A DNA stretch of 64,000 bases, taken from the NCBI GenBank assembly GCA_018334015.1, contig JAGXTI010000014.1, forward strand, positions 222,671-286,670. Direction: 5' to 3'. The translations under genes and the position numbers were made by a program. The stretch is from Silanimonas sp. GTDB lineage: Bacteria; Pseudomonadota; Gammaproteobacteria; Xanthomonadales; Xanthomonadaceae. Within the stretch, counting starts at the first letter, position 1. Each line of letters starts with the position of its first letter. Below are positions 1-10,401 of this stretch, piece by piece. The notes under the pieces are model-generated. The model was given only the letters and a program-made list of their open reading frames with translations. It was not told the DNA's origin and did not search any database.

Positions 1-201
1 CTGCCGCCCGCGCAGCGTCGCCTGCATTTGCGCGCCGCCGATGGTCGCCTCAAAGTGATCGAATTGCGGGGCCGGCCCGAGCGCACTTGGGCACGCGTCG
101 ATGCGCCGGAGCCGCGCTATGCCGGTCGAGAGTTCCGCCTGCCGCACGATGTGGCGGTGGCCCTGTGGATGCCGCTGGCGGATGCCGGCGCCTCGCCCTG
201 A
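1..201 (+). CDS. C-terminal fragment of an unrecognised protein (5' end outside window)
   Basis: An open frame enters at base 1 and runs 66 codons to a TGA at 199-201. The fragment is rich in Arg, Leu and Ala (it includes RLHLRAADGR and REFRLPHDVAVALWMPL) and shows no motif, membrane segment or export signal I recognise. It lies 23 bases upstream of the AlkA-like gene on the same strand, so the two may be co-transcribed. The family cannot be named from this tail. That it is coding is inferred from the uninterrupted frame, the GC-rich third positions and the close spacing to the next gene. Confidence 0.55.
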   Translation: MPPAQRRLHLRAADGRLKVIELRGRPERTWARVDAPEPRYAGREFRLPHDVAVALWMPLADAGASP

Positions 202-224
202 AGCCTGCGCCCCGAGCCTCGCCC

Positions 225-851
225 ATGCCCCGCGGTTTCGATCTCGACGCCGCCCATGCCCACCTCGCTCACCATGACCCGGTCTTGGCCGGCTGGATCG
301 CGCGGCTTGGCCCGCTGGCGCCGGAAGGCTGGCAGAAACCCTTCGACAGCGTCGATGCGCTGGCCCGCGCCATCCTCCATCAGCAACTCACCGGCAAAGC
401 GGCGGCCACCATCATCGGTCGCATCGAGGCGGCCACCGGTTCGCGTACGCTCAAGCCCGCGGTGCTGGCCGGCATCGACGATGCCCGCCTGCGCGCCTGC
501 GGCGTTTCCGCCAACAAGCTGCTGGCCCTGCGCGACCTGTGCCGGCGCGCCGAGGCCGGCGAGCTGCCGAGCGCCCGGCAAATGCCGGGGATCGACGACG
601 CCCGCCTCATCGAGCAGCTCACCCGGGTGCGCGGCATCGGCCGCTGGACCGTCGAGATGCTGCTGATCTTCCGGCTCGGCCGCCCGGACGTGCTGCCGCT
701 CGACGACCTCGGCGTGCGCAAGGGCGTGCAAAAGCTCGATGGTCTCGCTGCGCCGCCACCGCCGAAGGCGGTGTGGCAGCGTGGCGCGGTTTGGGCGCCC
801 TACCGCAGTTTGGCCAGCCTCTACCTGTGGCGGATCGCCGACGCCGGCTGA
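225..851 (+). CDS. DNA-3-methyladenine glycosylase II (AlkA/HhH-GPD family)
   Basis: A 208-residue base-excision-repair glycosylase that removes alkylated purines. The helix-hairpin-helix is at residues about 132-148 (LTRVRGIGRWTVEMLL), followed by LPLDDLG. By analogy with E. coli AlkA, the second Asp (about residue 161) is the catalytic one. WAPYRSLASLYLW near the C terminus matches the AlkA WKPWRS segment. The protein lacks AlkA's N-terminal domain, like the short single-domain members. The ATG at 225 is chosen because homology begins there; the longer frame from 87 would overlap the preceding gene heavily. It converges with the M15 peptidase gene, with only 7 bases between the stop codons. 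Confidence 0.88.
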   Translation: MPRGFDLDAAHAHLAHHDPVLAGWIARLGPLAPEGWQKPFDSVDALARAILHQQLTGKAAATIIGRIEAATGSRTLKPAVLAGIDDARLRACGVSANKLLALRDLCRRAEAGELPSARQMPGIDDARLIEQLTRVRGIGRWTVEMLLIFRLGRPDVLPLDDLGVRKGVQKLDGLAAPPPPKAVWQRGAVWAPYRSLASLYLWRIADAG

Positions 852-862
852 AGGCCCTTCAG
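848..862. terminator. Short palindrome holding both convergent stop codons
   Basis: CTGAAGGCCCTTCAG is a perfect 7+7 dyad around one central C. It includes the TGA of the glycosylase gene on the plus strand and the TGA of the M15 peptidase gene on the minus strand. There is no T-run and essentially no loop, so termination function is only a guess. The symmetry may simply reflect two CTGA ends facing each other. Confidence 0.25.
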
Positions 863-1677
863 CTGTTTGGTGGATGCCAGCACCAGTGCCAGGGCTCGTA
901 GGTGATGCCGTGCGGGTTGCCCTGCGGGTAGCTCAGCCGGAAACCGAAGTCGCCGGCACGGGCCTGCAACCAGGCGAAGGCCGGCGTCGCCGCGAAGCTC
1001 TCCTCGGCCGCGGGCTCGCCCGGCGTAGCGATGTCGATGGCACGCCCGCTGTGGTGCTCGGAATGGCCCGGTGCGGCATTGACCCGGAGCACCTCGGCGA
1101 GCGGCAGCCCGCGCGCCAGCTTGCGTTCGACGATGCCGCGCTGGTGGGCGTGGCTGCGGTAGCCCGAGATCGCCTCCAGCGCCACGGCCTCGCGCCGGGC
1201 CGCTGCCACCATCGCCTGCCAGGCGCGGGCGACCGGGGCCAGCAGCCACAGCGTGCGCAGCCCGCGGTCGCGGCCGGCGGCGTGCAGCAGGCGCGGTTCC
1301 GGGTGGATCGGCAGGCCGCTGCTCCGGGCGTAATCCTCGGGCAGGCCGATGGCCGCGTTGTCGGCCTGCAGCTCGCCGAGGGGCAGGCTGCCGCGCAGCA
1401 GCGGTGATGTGGCCGGGTCGCGTTCGGTGAGTGCGGCGAGCGTGGCCATGGCGGCTTCGAGCCCCGGTTCGCGCCACAGGGCCGGCAGCAGCGGATGCAG
1501 CCCATCAGGGCCGACGGCGGCGAGCAGGCGGCCGTCGCGTTTGCGCCGCAGCACCACCCTCGATGCGGCCAGCCGCCGGGCGATGGATGCGGCCTTGGCC
1601 CGGCACAGCGCGGCCGGCCAGAGTTCGATCGCCGGCGTGTTGAGCAGCAGGGCAGGGTGCCGGTGCGGTCGCGCCAT
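859..1677 (-). CDS. M15-family (VanY-type) D-alanyl-D-alanine carboxypeptidase-like protein
   Basis: A 272-residue protein. The C-terminal half carries the peptidase M15B signature in order: [20 protein letters not shown] (Zn-binding His and Asp) and EPWHW (third Zn ligand region). Such enzymes trim D-Ala from peptidoglycan stem peptides. The N-terminal 140 residues are not recognised and may bind substrate. No clear signal peptide is visible at the chosen ATG, which is unusual for a wall enzyme; either the start is elsewhere, export is non-classical, or the enzyme acts in the cytoplasm on recycled peptides. The next gene upstream on the same strand ends 5 bases before this one starts, so the two are probably co-transcribed. 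Confidence 0.82.
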   Translation of the reverse strand: MARPHRHPALLLNTPAIELWPAALCRAKAASIARRLAASRVVLRRKRDGRLLAAVGPDGLHPLLPALWREPGLEAAMATLAALTERDPATSPLLRGSLPLGELQADNAAIGLPEDYARSSGLPIHPEPRLLHAAGRDRGLRTLWLLAPVARAWQAMVAAARREAVALEAISGYRSHAHQRGIVERKLARGLPLAEVLRVNAAPGHSEHHSGRAIDIATPGEPAAEESFAATPAFAWLQARAGDFGFRLSYPQGNPHGITYEPWHWCWHPPNS

Positions 1678-1682
1678 GCGCT

Positions 1683-2594
1683 TCAGGGTTGCCGGTCGAA
1701 ACGCAGCAGCGGGCTGGGGGTCTGCTCGCCGGCCACCCAGAGCGAACGGCCGTCGGCGGCGAAGGCGATCGCCTCGGCCTGCGGCATCCAGGGAAAATCA
1801 AGGCGTGCCGGGTTTTGCAGGGCCGCCGTCCAGCTGCCGTCGGCAGCGCGGGTGTACAGGTAGGCCGCCCGGTAGTTGAGCACCGCCAGGGTCAGGCCAT
1901 CAGGGCTCAGGTCGGCGGCGCTGACCTGGGCGCGGAAACGGCCATAAACCGGATTGCGGATCAGGTCCTCGGCGCTCGGCTGGGCGATGCCGGCGAGCAG
2001 GCCGATGCGTTCGGCCACCTGCAGGCTGTCGTCGGCGGGCCGCAGCGGCAGCCGGAAGAGTTCCGGCGGCACGCGTTTTTTCGAGACCAGCAGGATCTCG
2101 CCACGGGCCGCGTCCACCGCCACCGCCTCGCAGTCGCGGGCACCGTCCGGCCAGCGGAAACGCAGGCTCCAGGCCACCGGCAGCGATGCGCCATCGCGCA
2201 CCTGCAGCGGCTCGACGACCACGTGCAGGTTCAGGCTGCGGCGGATGCCGCCGTTGTCGCCGGTGTCGGCGATCAGCAGGTAGCGGCGGCCGTCGAGGGT
2301 GAAGGCGGCCAAGTCTTCCCAGTCGGTGTTGCTGAGGCCCGCGATGCCGACGCTGGCGACACGCTTGCCGTTCGTGTCCATCAGGTGCAGCTCGGCCGGG
2401 TGGCCGCTGTCGTTGATCACCCACCAGTGGCCGGGCCGCGAGGCCGCGGCCAGGCCGCTGGTCTCGGTGAGTCGGGCCTCGGTCATCAGGCCGGCGATAC
2501 GGGGGGGCGACCAGCCGCTGGCCGCCGGGGTCGTGGCGCTGACGGGCGGCAGCAGGGCCACAGCGAGCAGGGTCGCCAGCAGGCAGGGGCGCAT
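1683..2594 (-). CDS. Secreted beta-propeller-like protein (esterase/phytase-like fold), unknown function
   Basis: 303 residues, starting with a signal peptide ([20 protein letters not shown]). Repeating blade-like segments follow: [59 protein letters not shown] and [19 protein letters not shown]. This resembles the six-bladed propeller proteins often annotated as esterase-like activity of phytase or SdiA-regulated. The acidic DTGDN and CEAVAVD motifs could bind metal. The ATG at 2594 is taken because the signal peptide starts there; the frame remains open much further upstream across purT on the opposite strand, which is not credible. It is the first gene of a two-gene unit with the M15 peptidase and is divergent from purT. 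The substrate is unknown. Confidence 0.72.
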   Translation of the reverse strand: MRPCLLATLLAVALLPPVSATTPAASGWSPPRIAGLMTEARLTETSGLAAASRPGHWWVINDSGHPAELHLMDTNGKRVASVGIAGLSNTDWEDLAAFTLDGRRYLLIADTGDNGGIRRSLNLHVVVEPLQVRDGASLPVAWSLRFRWPDGARDCEAVAVDAARGEILLVSKKRVPPELFRLPLRPADDSLQVAERIGLLAGIAQPSAEDLIRNPVYGRFRAQVSAADLSPDGLTLAVLNYRAAYLYTRAADGSWTAALQNPARLDFPWMPQAEAIAFAADGRSLWVAGEQTPSPLLRFDRQP

Positions 2595-2699
2595 GGAGGA
2601 GGCAAGAACACCGGCAGGGAGGGCGCAAGCATCGCCGCTGCCGCCGGCGGGTGGCAAGCCGCCCTTACACTGATGCCCCGATTCCACGGAAAGCGCCCG

Positions 2700-3890
2700 A
2701 TGACGCCCGCCATCCACCTGGGCACCCCGCTCTCGCCCCAGGCCACCCGTGTGCTGCTGCTGGGCAGCGGCGAGTTGGGCAAAGAACTGGCGATCGAGCT
2801 GCAACGGCTGGGTGTCGAGGTGATCGCCGCCGACCGCTACGCCAACGCACCGGCCATGCAGGTCGCCCACCGATCGCATGTGCTGGACATGCTCGACCCG
2901 GTGGCGCTGCGCTCGCTCATCGAACACGAGCGGCCGCAGCTCGTGGTGCCGGAGATCGAGGCCATCCACACGCCCACCCTCGTCGAACTGGAGGCGCAGG
3001 GCCAGCGCGTGGTGCCGACCGCCCGCGCCGCCCGCTTGACCATGGACCGCGAGGGCATCCGCCGGCTCGCGGCGGAAACCCTCGGCCTGCCGACCTCGCC
3101 CTACCGTTTTGTCGACACCGAGGCCGAGTACCGCGCGGCGGTGGCGGCACTCGGCCTGCCCTGCGTGGTCAAGCCGCTGATGTCGAGTTCGGGCAAGGGC
3201 CAGAGCGTGGTGCGCAGCGAGGCCGACATCGCCAGAGCCTGGGCCCACGCCCAGACCGGCGGCCGCGCCGGCCAGGGCCGCTGCATCGTCGAGGGCTTCA
3301 TCGATTTCGACGACGAGATCACCCTGCTCACCGTGCGCCACCGTGATGGCACCCTGTTCTGTCCGGCCATCGGCCATCTGCAGATCGACGGCGATTACTG
3401 CGAGAGCTGGATGCCGCAGGCGATGAGCGAGCAGGCCCTGACCGAGGCCCGGCGCATCGCCAAGGCGGTGACCGACGAACTGGGCGGTTACGGTCTGTTC
3501 GGCGTCGAGCTGTTTCTCAAGGGCGGGCAGGTGTGGTTCTCGGAAGTGAGCCCGCGCCCGCACGACACCGGCCTGGTCACCTTGATCGGGCAGGACCACT
3601 CCGAGTTCGCTCTTCATGCCCGCGCCATCCTCGGCCTGCCGATCCACGAGCTGCAGACCTTCGGGCCGTCCGCTTCCTGCGCGATCCTCGCCCGAGGGCA
3701 GGGCGTGCCGCTGTTCGAGAATGTCGAGGCCGCACTGCGCGAACCCGGCACCGACCTGCGCCTGTTCGGCAAGCCGCGGGTCGAGGGCAGCCGCCGCGTC
3801 GCGGTCACTCTGGCCCGCGACGTCGATACCGGGGCGGCCCGTGCCAAGGCGCGACGGGCTGCGGCGGCGATGAGGGTGCGGCTGGTGTAG
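2700..3890 (+). CDS. purT: Formate-dependent phosphoribosylglycinamide formyltransferase (GAR transformylase 2)
   Basis: 396 residues, matching the family's usual length. It catalyses ATP- and formate-dependent formylation of GAR in purine synthesis, a folate-independent alternative to PurN. ATP-grasp signatures are plain: [12 protein letters not shown] near residue 20, [16 protein letters not shown]-like sequence, [14 protein letters not shown] (ATP-binding loop), [10 protein letters not shown] and [12 protein letters not shown] (metal-binding). The start at 2700 is preceded by GGAAAG six bases upstream; an in-frame ATG at 2673 has no such site. It is a single gene, divergent from the propeller gene and convergent with the 3963-4670 gene. 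Confidence 0.97.
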   Translation: MTPAIHLGTPLSPQATRVLLLGSGELGKELAIELQRLGVEVIAADRYANAPAMQVAHRSHVLDMLDPVALRSLIEHERPQLVVPEIEAIHTPTLVELEAQGQRVVPTARAARLTMDREGIRRLAAETLGLPTSPYRFVDTEAEYRAAVAALGLPCVVKPLMSSSGKGQSVVRSEADIARAWAHAQTGGRAGQGRCIVEGFIDFDDEITLLTVRHRDGTLFCPAIGHLQIDGDYCESWMPQAMSEQALTEARRIAKAVTDELGGYGLFGVELFLKGGQVWFSEVSPRPHDTGLVTLIGQDHSEFALHARAILGLPIHELQTFGPSASCAILARGQGVPLFENVEAALREPGTDLRLFGKPRVEGSRRVAVTLARDVDTGAARAKARRAAAAMRVRLV

Positions 3891-3928
3891 GCCGCGCGCC
3901 GCACCCGCGGGCCATGGGGTCACAGGGA

Positions 3929-3947
3929 GGCGCACAGGACGTGCGCC
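3929..3947. terminator. Terminator-like hairpin between convergent genes
   Basis: GGCGCAC-AGGAC-GTGCGCC is a perfect 7-bp GC-rich stem with a 5-base loop, lying between the purT stop and the convergent gene ending at 3963. It has no trailing T-run on either strand, so termination would be weak or Rho-assisted. Confidence 0.45.
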
Positions 3948-3962
3948 GTCCGGCGAGCAAGC

Positions 3963-4670
3963 TCAGCGCGACCCCGCCGAGGCAGTGCGCGGAAAACCGA
4001 GCGCAAAGCTCGGCGGTTCGCCGGCCGGGAAGCGCAGACTGAGTTCGACATCGAGCGTGCTGCCGCAGCCGCTCACGGCCCAGAGCTCGACCCGGTCGGC
4101 GATGGCGGCGGCCGAGCTTGCGTCCTTGCGCAAGACTGCGGGCGGGGCCGGCCGGACGGCGATCGCGGCCGGGTTTTCGCAGGCCATCAGGGTGCTGGCG
4201 ACCGGCAGCAGGGCGTCGAGCACCTCGCGTCGGGTGTCCTCGTCGAGCGTGTTGCCGCTCATCGGCAGGTAAGGCTCGCCGCGCAGCGTGGCGCGCAGCC
4301 GGGTGCAGGTGAAGGCCAGGGTCGCGGCATCGGCGGCGGCCTGCTGGCGTTCGCTCTGGGCGCGGATGGCGGCGTCGATGTCAGCACGCGACAGGCCTTG
4401 CGTGGCGGCGAGGTTCTCGACCAGGGCGGCGGCTTCGGCGAGGGTAACGGCACGGCGTTGCCGCCAGCCGGCCAGTTCGGCCTCCAGAGGCGCATCGCGC
4501 AAGGCCGGCAGGGTCTTGCAGCGTTCGACCAGCAACGGGAACAGCAGGCTCTCGGCATGGCGTTCGACCAGCCGCTGCTGCGCCCGCTCGGAGGCCACCA
4601 GCGGTGCTGCCGCCAGCAGCAGGCCGAGCAGCAGGCCGGTGCTCGACCGCAGGCAGGGCCTCCGGCTCAC
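3963..4670 (-). CDS. Secreted protein of unknown function
   Basis: 235 residues with an N-terminal signal peptide ([20 protein letters not shown], then AAPLVAS). The mature part is Ala-rich and mostly helical, with four widely spaced Cys and no family motif I recognise. The GTG at 4670 is chosen because it overlaps the preceding gene's TGA (GTGA), a sign of translational coupling, and because it puts the signal peptide at the N terminus; an ATG at 4727 would lie inside the neighbour. It is the last gene of a bpt-EEP hydrolase-unknown cluster. The coupling suggests it is made together with the secreted EEP hydrolase, but no functional link can be shown. Confidence 0.65.
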   Translation of the reverse strand: MSRRPCLRSSTGLLLGLLLAAAPLVASERAQQRLVERHAESLLFPLLVERCKTLPALRDAPLEAELAGWRQRRAVTLAEAAALVENLAATQGLSRADIDAAIRAQSERQQAAADAATLAFTCTRLRATLRGEPYLPMSGNTLDEDTRREVLDALLPVASTLMACENPAAIAVRPAPPAVLRKDASSAAAIADRVELWAVSGCGSTLDVELSLRFPAGEPPSFALGFPRTASAGSR

Positions 4671-5914
4671 GGCTGGGCGGTTTCGAGCCGCAACCAGACC
4701 AGATGGTGGTCGCTGGTATCGATCCAATCGGCGCCGGGCTGGCCCGGGGGCGGCCAGAACACACCACTGTCCAGCACCCGGAAGCCCTGCGAGGGCAGCA
4801 CGTAATCGAGCTGCAGGTTGCCGGTGCGCGGGCCGAAGGCGCCGGTATCGTGCGCCGGATCGCCGCGGTGCTGGTCATTGATACCGCCGCTGGCGCGTGC
4901 CGCCAGCACCGCGCCCTCGCTGCGCGGAAAGGCGTGCGGCAGCATGCGCGGGTGTTCGATCAGGGCATGGATGGCTTCGCGCAGGCCGTTGCCGTCGACC
5001 GGATCGTTGTTGAGGTCGCCGGCGAGGATGAAACGGGCACCGTCCTCCAGCCCACCGCAGCGGCCCTGGTCATCGCAGAGCCAGTCGGCCGCGCGGTTGT
5101 CGAGGTAGTGCTGCCAGAGCGCCAGTTCGTCGGCATTGCGCCGGCCGTTGCGGTCCTCGGGGCCATCGAACACCGGCGGCGTCGGGTGCGAGGCGAGAAA
5201 GTGCACGATCCCGTCCGGCAGCCGGACCGGCACGTCCCAGTGCGATTTCGAGGACAGCCGCAGCCGCGGCCAGATCGCGTCATCGTGCCACCAGCGGCCA
5301 TCGGGGTGCCGGGGCCGTCGGGCATCGGGCAGATCGGCCCAGCGCAGGTGCTGGAAGGTGCGCACGTTGCCGGTTTCGATCGGGAAGCGCGACAGCACCA
5401 GCATGCCGTACTGGCCAGGTTGCAGGCCGAAGCCGAAGCTGTCTTCGCCGTGCAGCCGGCCCTCACCGCCGATCCGACCGTCACCGTTCAGGTCCATGCC
5501 ACTCGGCACGCCGGTGTTGACCGGAGCGAGGAAACGGTAGGGGTAGTGGATCGCCGCCTCGCCGAACTGGCCGACGGCCAGGTAGTCGCGCTGGAACACA
5601 TCGGCCAGCGCGCCCTCGGCATCGAAGTCGAACTCGTTGATCAGCAAAAGGTCCGGGCGGACCCGCTGGATGATCGCCGCGACCTTGCGGGCTTCGATGT
5701 TCTGCCCGCCCTGCAGGCGACGCAGCACGCCGCCTGCCTCGTCGCTGTAGAGCCGGGCATTGAACTGGGCGACGGTGAAACGTACGGGCGGTGCATCGAT
5801 GGCGGTCATGGCGGGGGGCTGCGGTACTGCCGCCGGCGTGGCGGACAGGGTGGAGGGCAGAAGGAACAGGGCGGCCGCGAGCAGCAGGGCGGCGCGGAGC
5901 GGGGGCGGGCTCAT
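4667..5914 (-). CDS. Secreted endonuclease/exonuclease/phosphatase (EEP) family protein
   Basis: 415 residues with a signal peptide ([20 protein letters not shown], then STLSA). EEP-fold landmarks are visible: [14 protein letters not shown] (first Asn), [10 protein letters not shown] (metal-binding Glu), [10 protein letters not shown] (catalytic Asp-x-Asn) and [11 protein letters not shown] (terminal Asp-His). Members cleave phosphodiester bonds in nucleic acids, inositol phosphates or lipids; the exported form suggests an extracytoplasmic nuclease or phosphodiesterase. The ATG at 5914 overlaps the TGA of bpt (ATGA), so the two are coupled. The substrate cannot be decided from sequence. Confidence 0.8.
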   Translation of the reverse strand: MSPPPLRAALLLAAALFLLPSTLSATPAAVPQPPAMTAIDAPPVRFTVAQFNARLYSDEAGGVLRRLQGGQNIEARKVAAIIQRVRPDLLLINEFDFDAEGALADVFQRDYLAVGQFGEAAIHYPYRFLAPVNTGVPSGMDLNGDGRIGGEGRLHGEDSFGFGLQPGQYGMLVLSRFPIETGNVRTFQHLRWADLPDARRPRHPDGRWWHDDAIWPRLRLSSKSHWDVPVRLPDGIVHFLASHPTPPVFDGPEDRNGRRNADELALWQHYLDNRAADWLCDDQGRCGGLEDGARFILAGDLNNDPVDGNGLREAIHALIEHPRMLPHAFPRSEGAVLAARASGGINDQHRGDPAHDTGAFGPRTGNLQLDYVLPSQGFRVLDSGVFWPPPGQPGADWIDTSDHHLVWLRLETAQP

Positions 5915-6630
5915 GCGTGGGTCTCGTCGAAAGCGATCCAGTGACCGTTCCAGAGCCGCTCGAGCGGCCGGAAGCGGCGTTTGTAGTCCATTTTCGGGTG
6001 GCCCTTGAGCCAGAAGCCGAGGTAGAGGTGCGGGCGCGCCGTGGCCTTCGCCCACTCGATCTGGGCGAGGATGGCCATGGTGCCGAGGCCACGCCGAATG
6101 GCCGTGGGCTCGAAGAAGGTGTAGACCGCCGACAGCGCGTTGGGCGTGACATCGGTCACCGCGACCGCCAGCAGGCGGCCTTTCTCGCGCAGCTCGAAGA
6201 AGCGGGTGGGGCTCCAGTCGCCGATCAGGAACTGCTCGAACTCCGATTCGGCCGGATCGGCCATCGGGCTGTCCGGGTGGCGGGCGGCGAGGTAGCGAGC
6301 GTAGAGCTCGAAGTGCTCGTCGGTGCGCCGGGCGGGTGCCACCGACAGCACCAGGTCGCGGTTGCGGGCGGCGGTGCGGCGCTGGCCGCGGTCGGGCCGG
6401 AAGCCCGCCACCGGCAGGCGGATCGGCAGGCAAGCGTTGCAGCTCGGGCAGTGCGGCCGGTAGACATGCCGCCCGGAGCGGCGGAAACCCAGCATCAAGG
6501 CCGATTCGTAGACCGCCCCGAGCGCCGGATCCTGCGGGTCGAGCACCAGGTCGCGGGCCTGCCGGTCCGGCCAGTAGCCGCAGGCATGGCCTTGCGTCAG
6601 ATAGACCCGGATGTCGGTCAGCGCGCCCAT
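5911..6630 (-). CDS. bpt: Aspartate/glutamate leucyltransferase (Bpt) of the bacterial N-degron pathway
   Basis: 239 residues, the normal size. It transfers Leu from leucyl-tRNA onto N-terminal Asp or Glu of proteins, marking them for ClpS/ClpAP. The N-terminal ATE domain has the Cys cluster [13 protein letters not shown] and [14 protein letters not shown]. The C-terminal GNAT-like domain includes [25 protein letters not shown] and [20 protein letters not shown], which are characteristic of the Ate1/Bpt family. It is first in a three-gene minus-strand cluster. Confusion with arginyltransferase Ate1 is possible by homology, but the short bacterial form is Bpt. Confidence 0.95.
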   Translation of the reverse strand: MGALTDIRVYLTQGHACGYWPDRQARDLVLDPQDPALGAVYESALMLGFRRSGRHVYRPHCPSCNACLPIRLPVAGFRPDRGQRRTAARNRDLVLSVAPARRTDEHFELYARYLAARHPDSPMADPAESEFEQFLIGDWSPTRFFELREKGRLLAVAVTDVTPNALSAVYTFFEPTAIRRGLGTMAILAQIEWAKATARPHLYLGFWLKGHPKMDYKRRFRPLERLWNGHWIAFDETHA

Positions 6631-6685
6631 GCAGCGAGTGTAGTCCCCGGCGATGGCACGGCGATGAGGACGCTTTGACGTGGAA

Positions 6686-7528
6686 TCAGGCCAGAGTACC
6701 CAGCCGCTGGCCGAGCCGCACCGGGGTTTCGGCCGGGATCGCCTCGATCGAGGCCAGCACGGCCCTCGGGAACAGCAGCACCACGGTACTGCCGAAGTTG
6801 AAGCGCGCCATCTCGGCGAAACGTTCGAGCGTGATGCCCTTGCCGCGCCAGTCCTTGCGGATCAGGCGGTTCGCGTAGGCCGGGATCTCCTCGCCCGACC
6901 ACACCGTCTCGACGCCGGAGACCAGGATCGCGCCAACCATCACCGCCACGAAGGGGCCATGTTCGCTCTCGAAATGGCAGACGAGGCGCTCGTTGCGGGC
7001 GAACAGCCGCGGAATCGCGCGCGCCGCCCAGGGCGCCACGCTGAACAGCCGGCCCGGCACGTGCACGGTCTCGACCAGAGTGCCTTTCAGGCTCATGTGG
7101 ACGCGGTGGTAATCGCGCGGCGAGAGGTAGACGTTGGCGAACCAGCCGTCGCGATAGGCCTCGGCTTTGGCCTCGTCGGCGAGGAACTCGGCCGCGGTGA
7201 AGTGCTGGCCCTTGGCCTGGAAAATGCGGCCCTGCTCGATGCGGCCGATTTGCGCGATCTTGCCGTCGGCGGGGCAGAGCACGGCCTTCGGGTCGGGGTC
7301 GGCCCGTCGCGCGCCGGTTTTCAGCGGCCGGGTGAAGAAGGCGTTGAAGCTGGCGTAGCTTTCGGGGTCGGGGTTCGCGGCCTCGGCGAGGTTCACCTTG
7401 AACTTGCGCACCACGGTGGCGATCAGCCAGCGCTTGAGCGGCCTGAACTCCGAACGTGCGAGGCGGTGGGCGAGGTGCGACAGCAGGCGGTGCGGCAGGA
7501 CGTGTTGCAGCAGGACCGCAGGACTCAC
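6686..7528 (-). CDS. psd: Phosphatidylserine decarboxylase proenzyme
   Basis: 280 residues. It converts phosphatidylserine to phosphatidylethanolamine at the inner membrane. Family motifs include [23 protein letters not shown] (PADG), [32 protein letters not shown] and FARNERLVC. The self-cleavage site is FNFGST near residue 250, where the Gly-Ser bond breaks to give beta and alpha chains and the pyruvoyl group. The start codon is GTG at 7528, overlapping the stop of the upstream SCO1-like gene (GTGA), so translation is probably coupled. It is shorter at the C terminus than E. coli Psd, as is common. Confidence 0.96.
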   Translation of the reverse strand: MSPAVLLQHVLPHRLLSHLAHRLARSEFRPLKRWLIATVVRKFKVNLAEAANPDPESYASFNAFFTRPLKTGARRADPDPKAVLCPADGKIAQIGRIEQGRIFQAKGQHFTAAEFLADEAKAEAYRDGWFANVYLSPRDYHRVHMSLKGTLVETVHVPGRLFSVAPWAARAIPRLFARNERLVCHFESEHGPFVAVMVGAILVSGVETVWSGEEIPAYANRLIRKDWRGKGITLERFAEMARFNFGSTVVLLFPRAVLASIEAIPAETPVRLGQRLGTLA

Positions 7529-8196
7529 GCACCCGCTCCGGCGAGGGCGGCGAGGTCGCGGGCGACGGCCTCGGCATCGATCACCGGAATCGCCCCGGAG
7601 CCGGGCGTGGCGCCTTCGGGCAGGCGCGGCCGGATGACACCGGCGACCCGTACCTCGGGGTCGAGCACCACCATCGAACTGCTGTGGTCCATGGTGTAGG
7701 TGTCGCCCAGCGGCACTTTGCGGAACACCAGGCTGAGGCTGTTGGTGAAAGTCTCGAGGCGGGCCAGATCGGGCTGGGTCGCGGCCACCGTCTCGGGATG
7801 GAAATGGCGGGCATAGCCGGCGATCAGTTCGGGCGTGTCGCGTTCCGGGTCGATCGAGACGAACAGCAGGCGCGGCCGCTGCGCCTCCGGCAGGGCCGCC
7901 CAGGCGCGCTGGGCCTTGGCCATGTCGGTGAGCGTGGTCGGGCAGATGTCAGGGCAGGAGACGAAACCGATGAAGACCACGGTCCAGCGGCCGCGCAGGC
8001 TGGCCTCGGTGACCGGACCGGCCGCAGAGACCAGTTCGAAGGGCGGGATCGGTCGCGGGGTGGCGAAGGGGATCACCGTTTCCAGGGCGGGTGCGCTGTG
8101 TTGCGGTCCGCGCTCGATCCATTGCTGGGCGGCCAGCAGGCCAAGGCCGGCGAACACGGCGGCGGCGACGATGAGCAGGGAACTGCGGTTGAACAT
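7525..8196 (-). CDS. SCO1/SenC-family copper chaperone-like thioredoxin-fold protein
   Basis: 223 residues: an N-terminal membrane anchor ([17 protein letters not shown]), then a thioredoxin-like periplasmic domain. The copper-binding Cys pair is SCPDICPTT, and the distal His is in [12 protein letters not shown], so the canonical CxxxC...H set is intact. The family delivers copper to the CuA site of cytochrome c oxidase or acts as a thiol reductant. It starts at the ATG at 8196 and is coupled to psd downstream. No oxidase gene lies nearby, so the partner must be elsewhere. Confidence 0.9.
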   Translation of the reverse strand: MFNRSSLLIVAAAVFAGLGLLAAQQWIERGPQHSAPALETVIPFATPRPIPPFELVSAAGPVTEASLRGRWTVVFIGFVSCPDICPTTLTDMAKAQRAWAALPEAQRPRLLFVSIDPERDTPELIAGYARHFHPETVAATQPDLARLETFTNSLSLVFRKVPLGDTYTMDHSSSMVVLDPEVRVAGVIRPRLPEGATPGSGAIPVIDAEAVARDLAALAGAGA

Positions 8197-8289
8197 GGCG
8201 GCGGGCGGCTGGCGGAGTGGATGGCGAGGCCACCAGTATAGAGGCGGCTGGCTATACTCAAGCGCTTGCCCCGTGAACCCCCGAGCCGC

Positions 8290-9222
8290 ATGCCTGCCGA
8301 ACGCCAGACCGATGCCCTGCAGACCATCATCGACCTGATCCGCTACGGCGCCAGCCGTTTCGGCGCGGTCGGCCTGAGCTTCGGCCACAGCTACGACAAC
8401 GCCATGGACGAGAGCACCCAGCTCGTTCTGCATGCCCTGCACCTGCCGCACGACCTGAACCCGATCTACGGCGCCTCGCGCGTGACGGCCGACGAAAAGG
8501 CCAAGGTGCTGGCCCTGTTCCAGCGCCGCATCGACGAGCGCGTGCCGGCCTGTTACCTCACCGGCGAGGCCTGGTTCGCCGGCCTGTCGTTCAAGAGCGA
8601 TGCGCGTGCGCTGGTGCCGCGCAGTCCGATCGCCGAGCTGATCCTCAATGGCTTCCAACCCTGGATCGGCGAGGTCGAGGTGCGCGATGCGCTCGATCTG
8701 TGCACGGGCGGGGGCTGCATCGCCATCGCCATGGGCCACTACCACCCGGACTGGAACGTCGACGCGGTCGATCTGAGCCCCGAGGCGCTCGCGCTGGCGG
8801 CCGAGAACATCGAGCGCCTCGATGCGCGCAACGTGACGCTGCATCGCGGCGATCTTTACGGCCCGCTCACCGGCCGTCACTACGACCTGATCGTCACCAA
8901 CCCGCCTTACGTGACGAATGCGGAAACCGACGCGCTGCCGCCCGAGTACGCGCACGAGCCCGAGATGGCCCTGCGCGCCGGTGACGACGGGCTGGATCTG
9001 GTGCTAAAGATCCTGCGCGACGCGCCGCTGCACCTGCGCCAGCACGGCCTGCTGATTGGCGAAGTGGGCGAGAGCCAGCAGCACCTCGAGCGCCTGCTGC
9101 CCGACGTGCCTTTCGCCTGGATCGAGTTCAAGGTGGGGCAGATGGGCATCTTCGCTCTGCACCACGACGACCTCGTGGCCCACCATCGCGACATCAAGCG
9201 TCTCGCCGACGCGCGCCCCTGA
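8290..9222 (+). CDS. prmB: Ribosomal protein uL3 N5-glutamine methyltransferase
   Basis: 310 residues, exactly the usual PrmB length. It methylates a Gln of ribosomal protein L3 using SAM. Landmarks are the N-terminal helical domain, [10 protein letters not shown], the SAM-binding loop [13 protein letters not shown] and the catalytic [11 protein letters not shown] (NPPY), which binds the target glutamine. The pairing with aroC just downstream is the conserved prmB-aroC order of gammaproteobacteria and favours PrmB over the paralogue PrmC. The ATG at 8290 is preferred over an in-frame TTG at 8266. A TATACT -10-like box at 8253-8258 would put the transcript start near 8265, too late for the TTG. 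Confidence 0.95.
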   Translation: MPAERQTDALQTIIDLIRYGASRFGAVGLSFGHSYDNAMDESTQLVLHALHLPHDLNPIYGASRVTADEKAKVLALFQRRIDERVPACYLTGEAWFAGLSFKSDARALVPRSPIAELILNGFQPWIGEVEVRDALDLCTGGGCIAIAMGHYHPDWNVDAVDLSPEALALAAENIERLDARNVTLHRGDLYGPLTGRHYDLIVTNPPYVTNAETDALPPEYAHEPEMALRAGDDGLDLVLKILRDAPLHLRQHGLLIGEVGESQQHLERLLPDVPFAWIEFKVGQMGIFALHHDDLVAHHRDIKRLADARP

Positions 9223-9241
9223 GCATGGACGCCTGACGCGC

Positions 9242-10354
9242 ATGGCCAGCAACACCTTCGGCAGAGTCTTTGCGGTCACCACCTTCGGCGAGAGCCATGG
9301 GCCGGCGATCGGCTGCGTCATCGACGGCTGCCCACCCGGCCTTGCGATCGCGCCCGAGGATTTCCGTGCCGATCTGGAACGCCGCGCCACCGGCCGCTCG
9401 CGCCACACCTCGCAGCGGCATGAGGCCGACGAGGTCGAGATCCTCTCCGGCGTGTTCGAGGGCAAGACCACCGGCACGCCGATCGCCCTGCTGATCCGCA
9501 ACGTCGATGCCAAGTCGAAGGACTACGCCAAGATCAGCGAGCAGTTCCGCCCCGGCCATGCCGACTACGCCTACTGGCAGAAGTACGGCATCCGCGACCC
9601 GCGCGGCGGTGGTCGCAGCTCGGCCCGCGAGACGACCATGCGCGTCGCCGCCGGCGTGATCGCCAAGAAGTGGCTGGCCGAGCGTTACGGCGTCAGCGTG
9701 CGCGCCTGCGTGAGCCAGCTGCACACGATCACGCCGCGTGCGTGGGAGTGGTCGGCCGTCGAGGACAGCCCCTTCTTCTGGCCGGACGCTGGCCAAGTGC
9801 CCGAGCTCGAGGCCTTCATGGACGCCCTGCGCAAGTCCGGCGACTCGGTCGGTGCGCGGGTGCGTGTCGAGGCGCACGGCGTGCCGCCGGGCTGGGGTGA
9901 GCCGATCTACGGCAAGCTCGACGGCGAACTCGCCGCGGCGATGATGTCGATCAATGCGGTGAAGGGTGTGGAGATCGGCGCCGGCTTCGCCAGTGTCGGC
10001 CAGCTCGGCACCGAGCACCGCGACCTGATCCACCCGGACGGCTTCGCCAGCAACCATGCCGGTGGCGTGCTGGGCGGCATCAGCAGCGGCCAGCCGCTGG
10101 TCTGCGAGTTGGCCTTCAAGCCGACCTCCAGCCTGCGCCTGCCCGGCCCCACCGTCGACCTGAGGGGTCATCCGGTCGAGGTCATCACCACCGGCCGCCA
10201 CGACCCCTGTGTGGGCCTGCGCGCACCGCCGATCGGCGAAGCCATGATGGCGCTGGTGCTGATCGACCAGGCCCTGCGTCACCGTGCCCAGTGCGGCGAT
10301 GTCGGCGAGGTCGCGCCGCGGGTGGCCGGTGAGCGAAAACGCGAGGGCGCGTGA
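9242..10354 (+). CDS. aroC: Chorismate synthase
   Basis: 370 residues. It makes chorismate from EPSP, the last shikimate-pathway step, using reduced FMN. Family signatures are [18 protein letters not shown] at the N terminus, [54 protein letters not shown] and the C-terminal [18 protein letters not shown]. The ATG at 9242 fits the family N terminus ([20 protein letters not shown]). It lies 19 bases after prmB and feeds the tryptophan genes further along, so aromatic biosynthesis is partly grouped in this window. Confidence 0.98.
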   Translation: MASNTFGRVFAVTTFGESHGPAIGCVIDGCPPGLAIAPEDFRADLERRATGRSRHTSQRHEADEVEILSGVFEGKTTGTPIALLIRNVDAKSKDYAKISEQFRPGHADYAYWQKYGIRDPRGGGRSSARETTMRVAAGVIAKKWLAERYGVSVRACVSQLHTITPRAWEWSAVEDSPFFWPDAGQVPELEAFMDALRKSGDSVGARVRVEAHGVPPGWGEPIYGKLDGELAAAMMSINAVKGVEIGAGFASVGQLGTEHRDLIHPDGFASNHAGGVLGGISSGQPLVCELAFKPTSSLRLPGPTVDLRGHPVEVITTGRHDPCVGLRAPPIGEAMMALVLIDQALRHRAQCGDVGEVAPRVAGERKREGA

Positions 10355-10401
10355 GGCCCCCGAATTCGCTCCCTTCCTCGCATCCATCCAAGGAATCCTC
10401 C

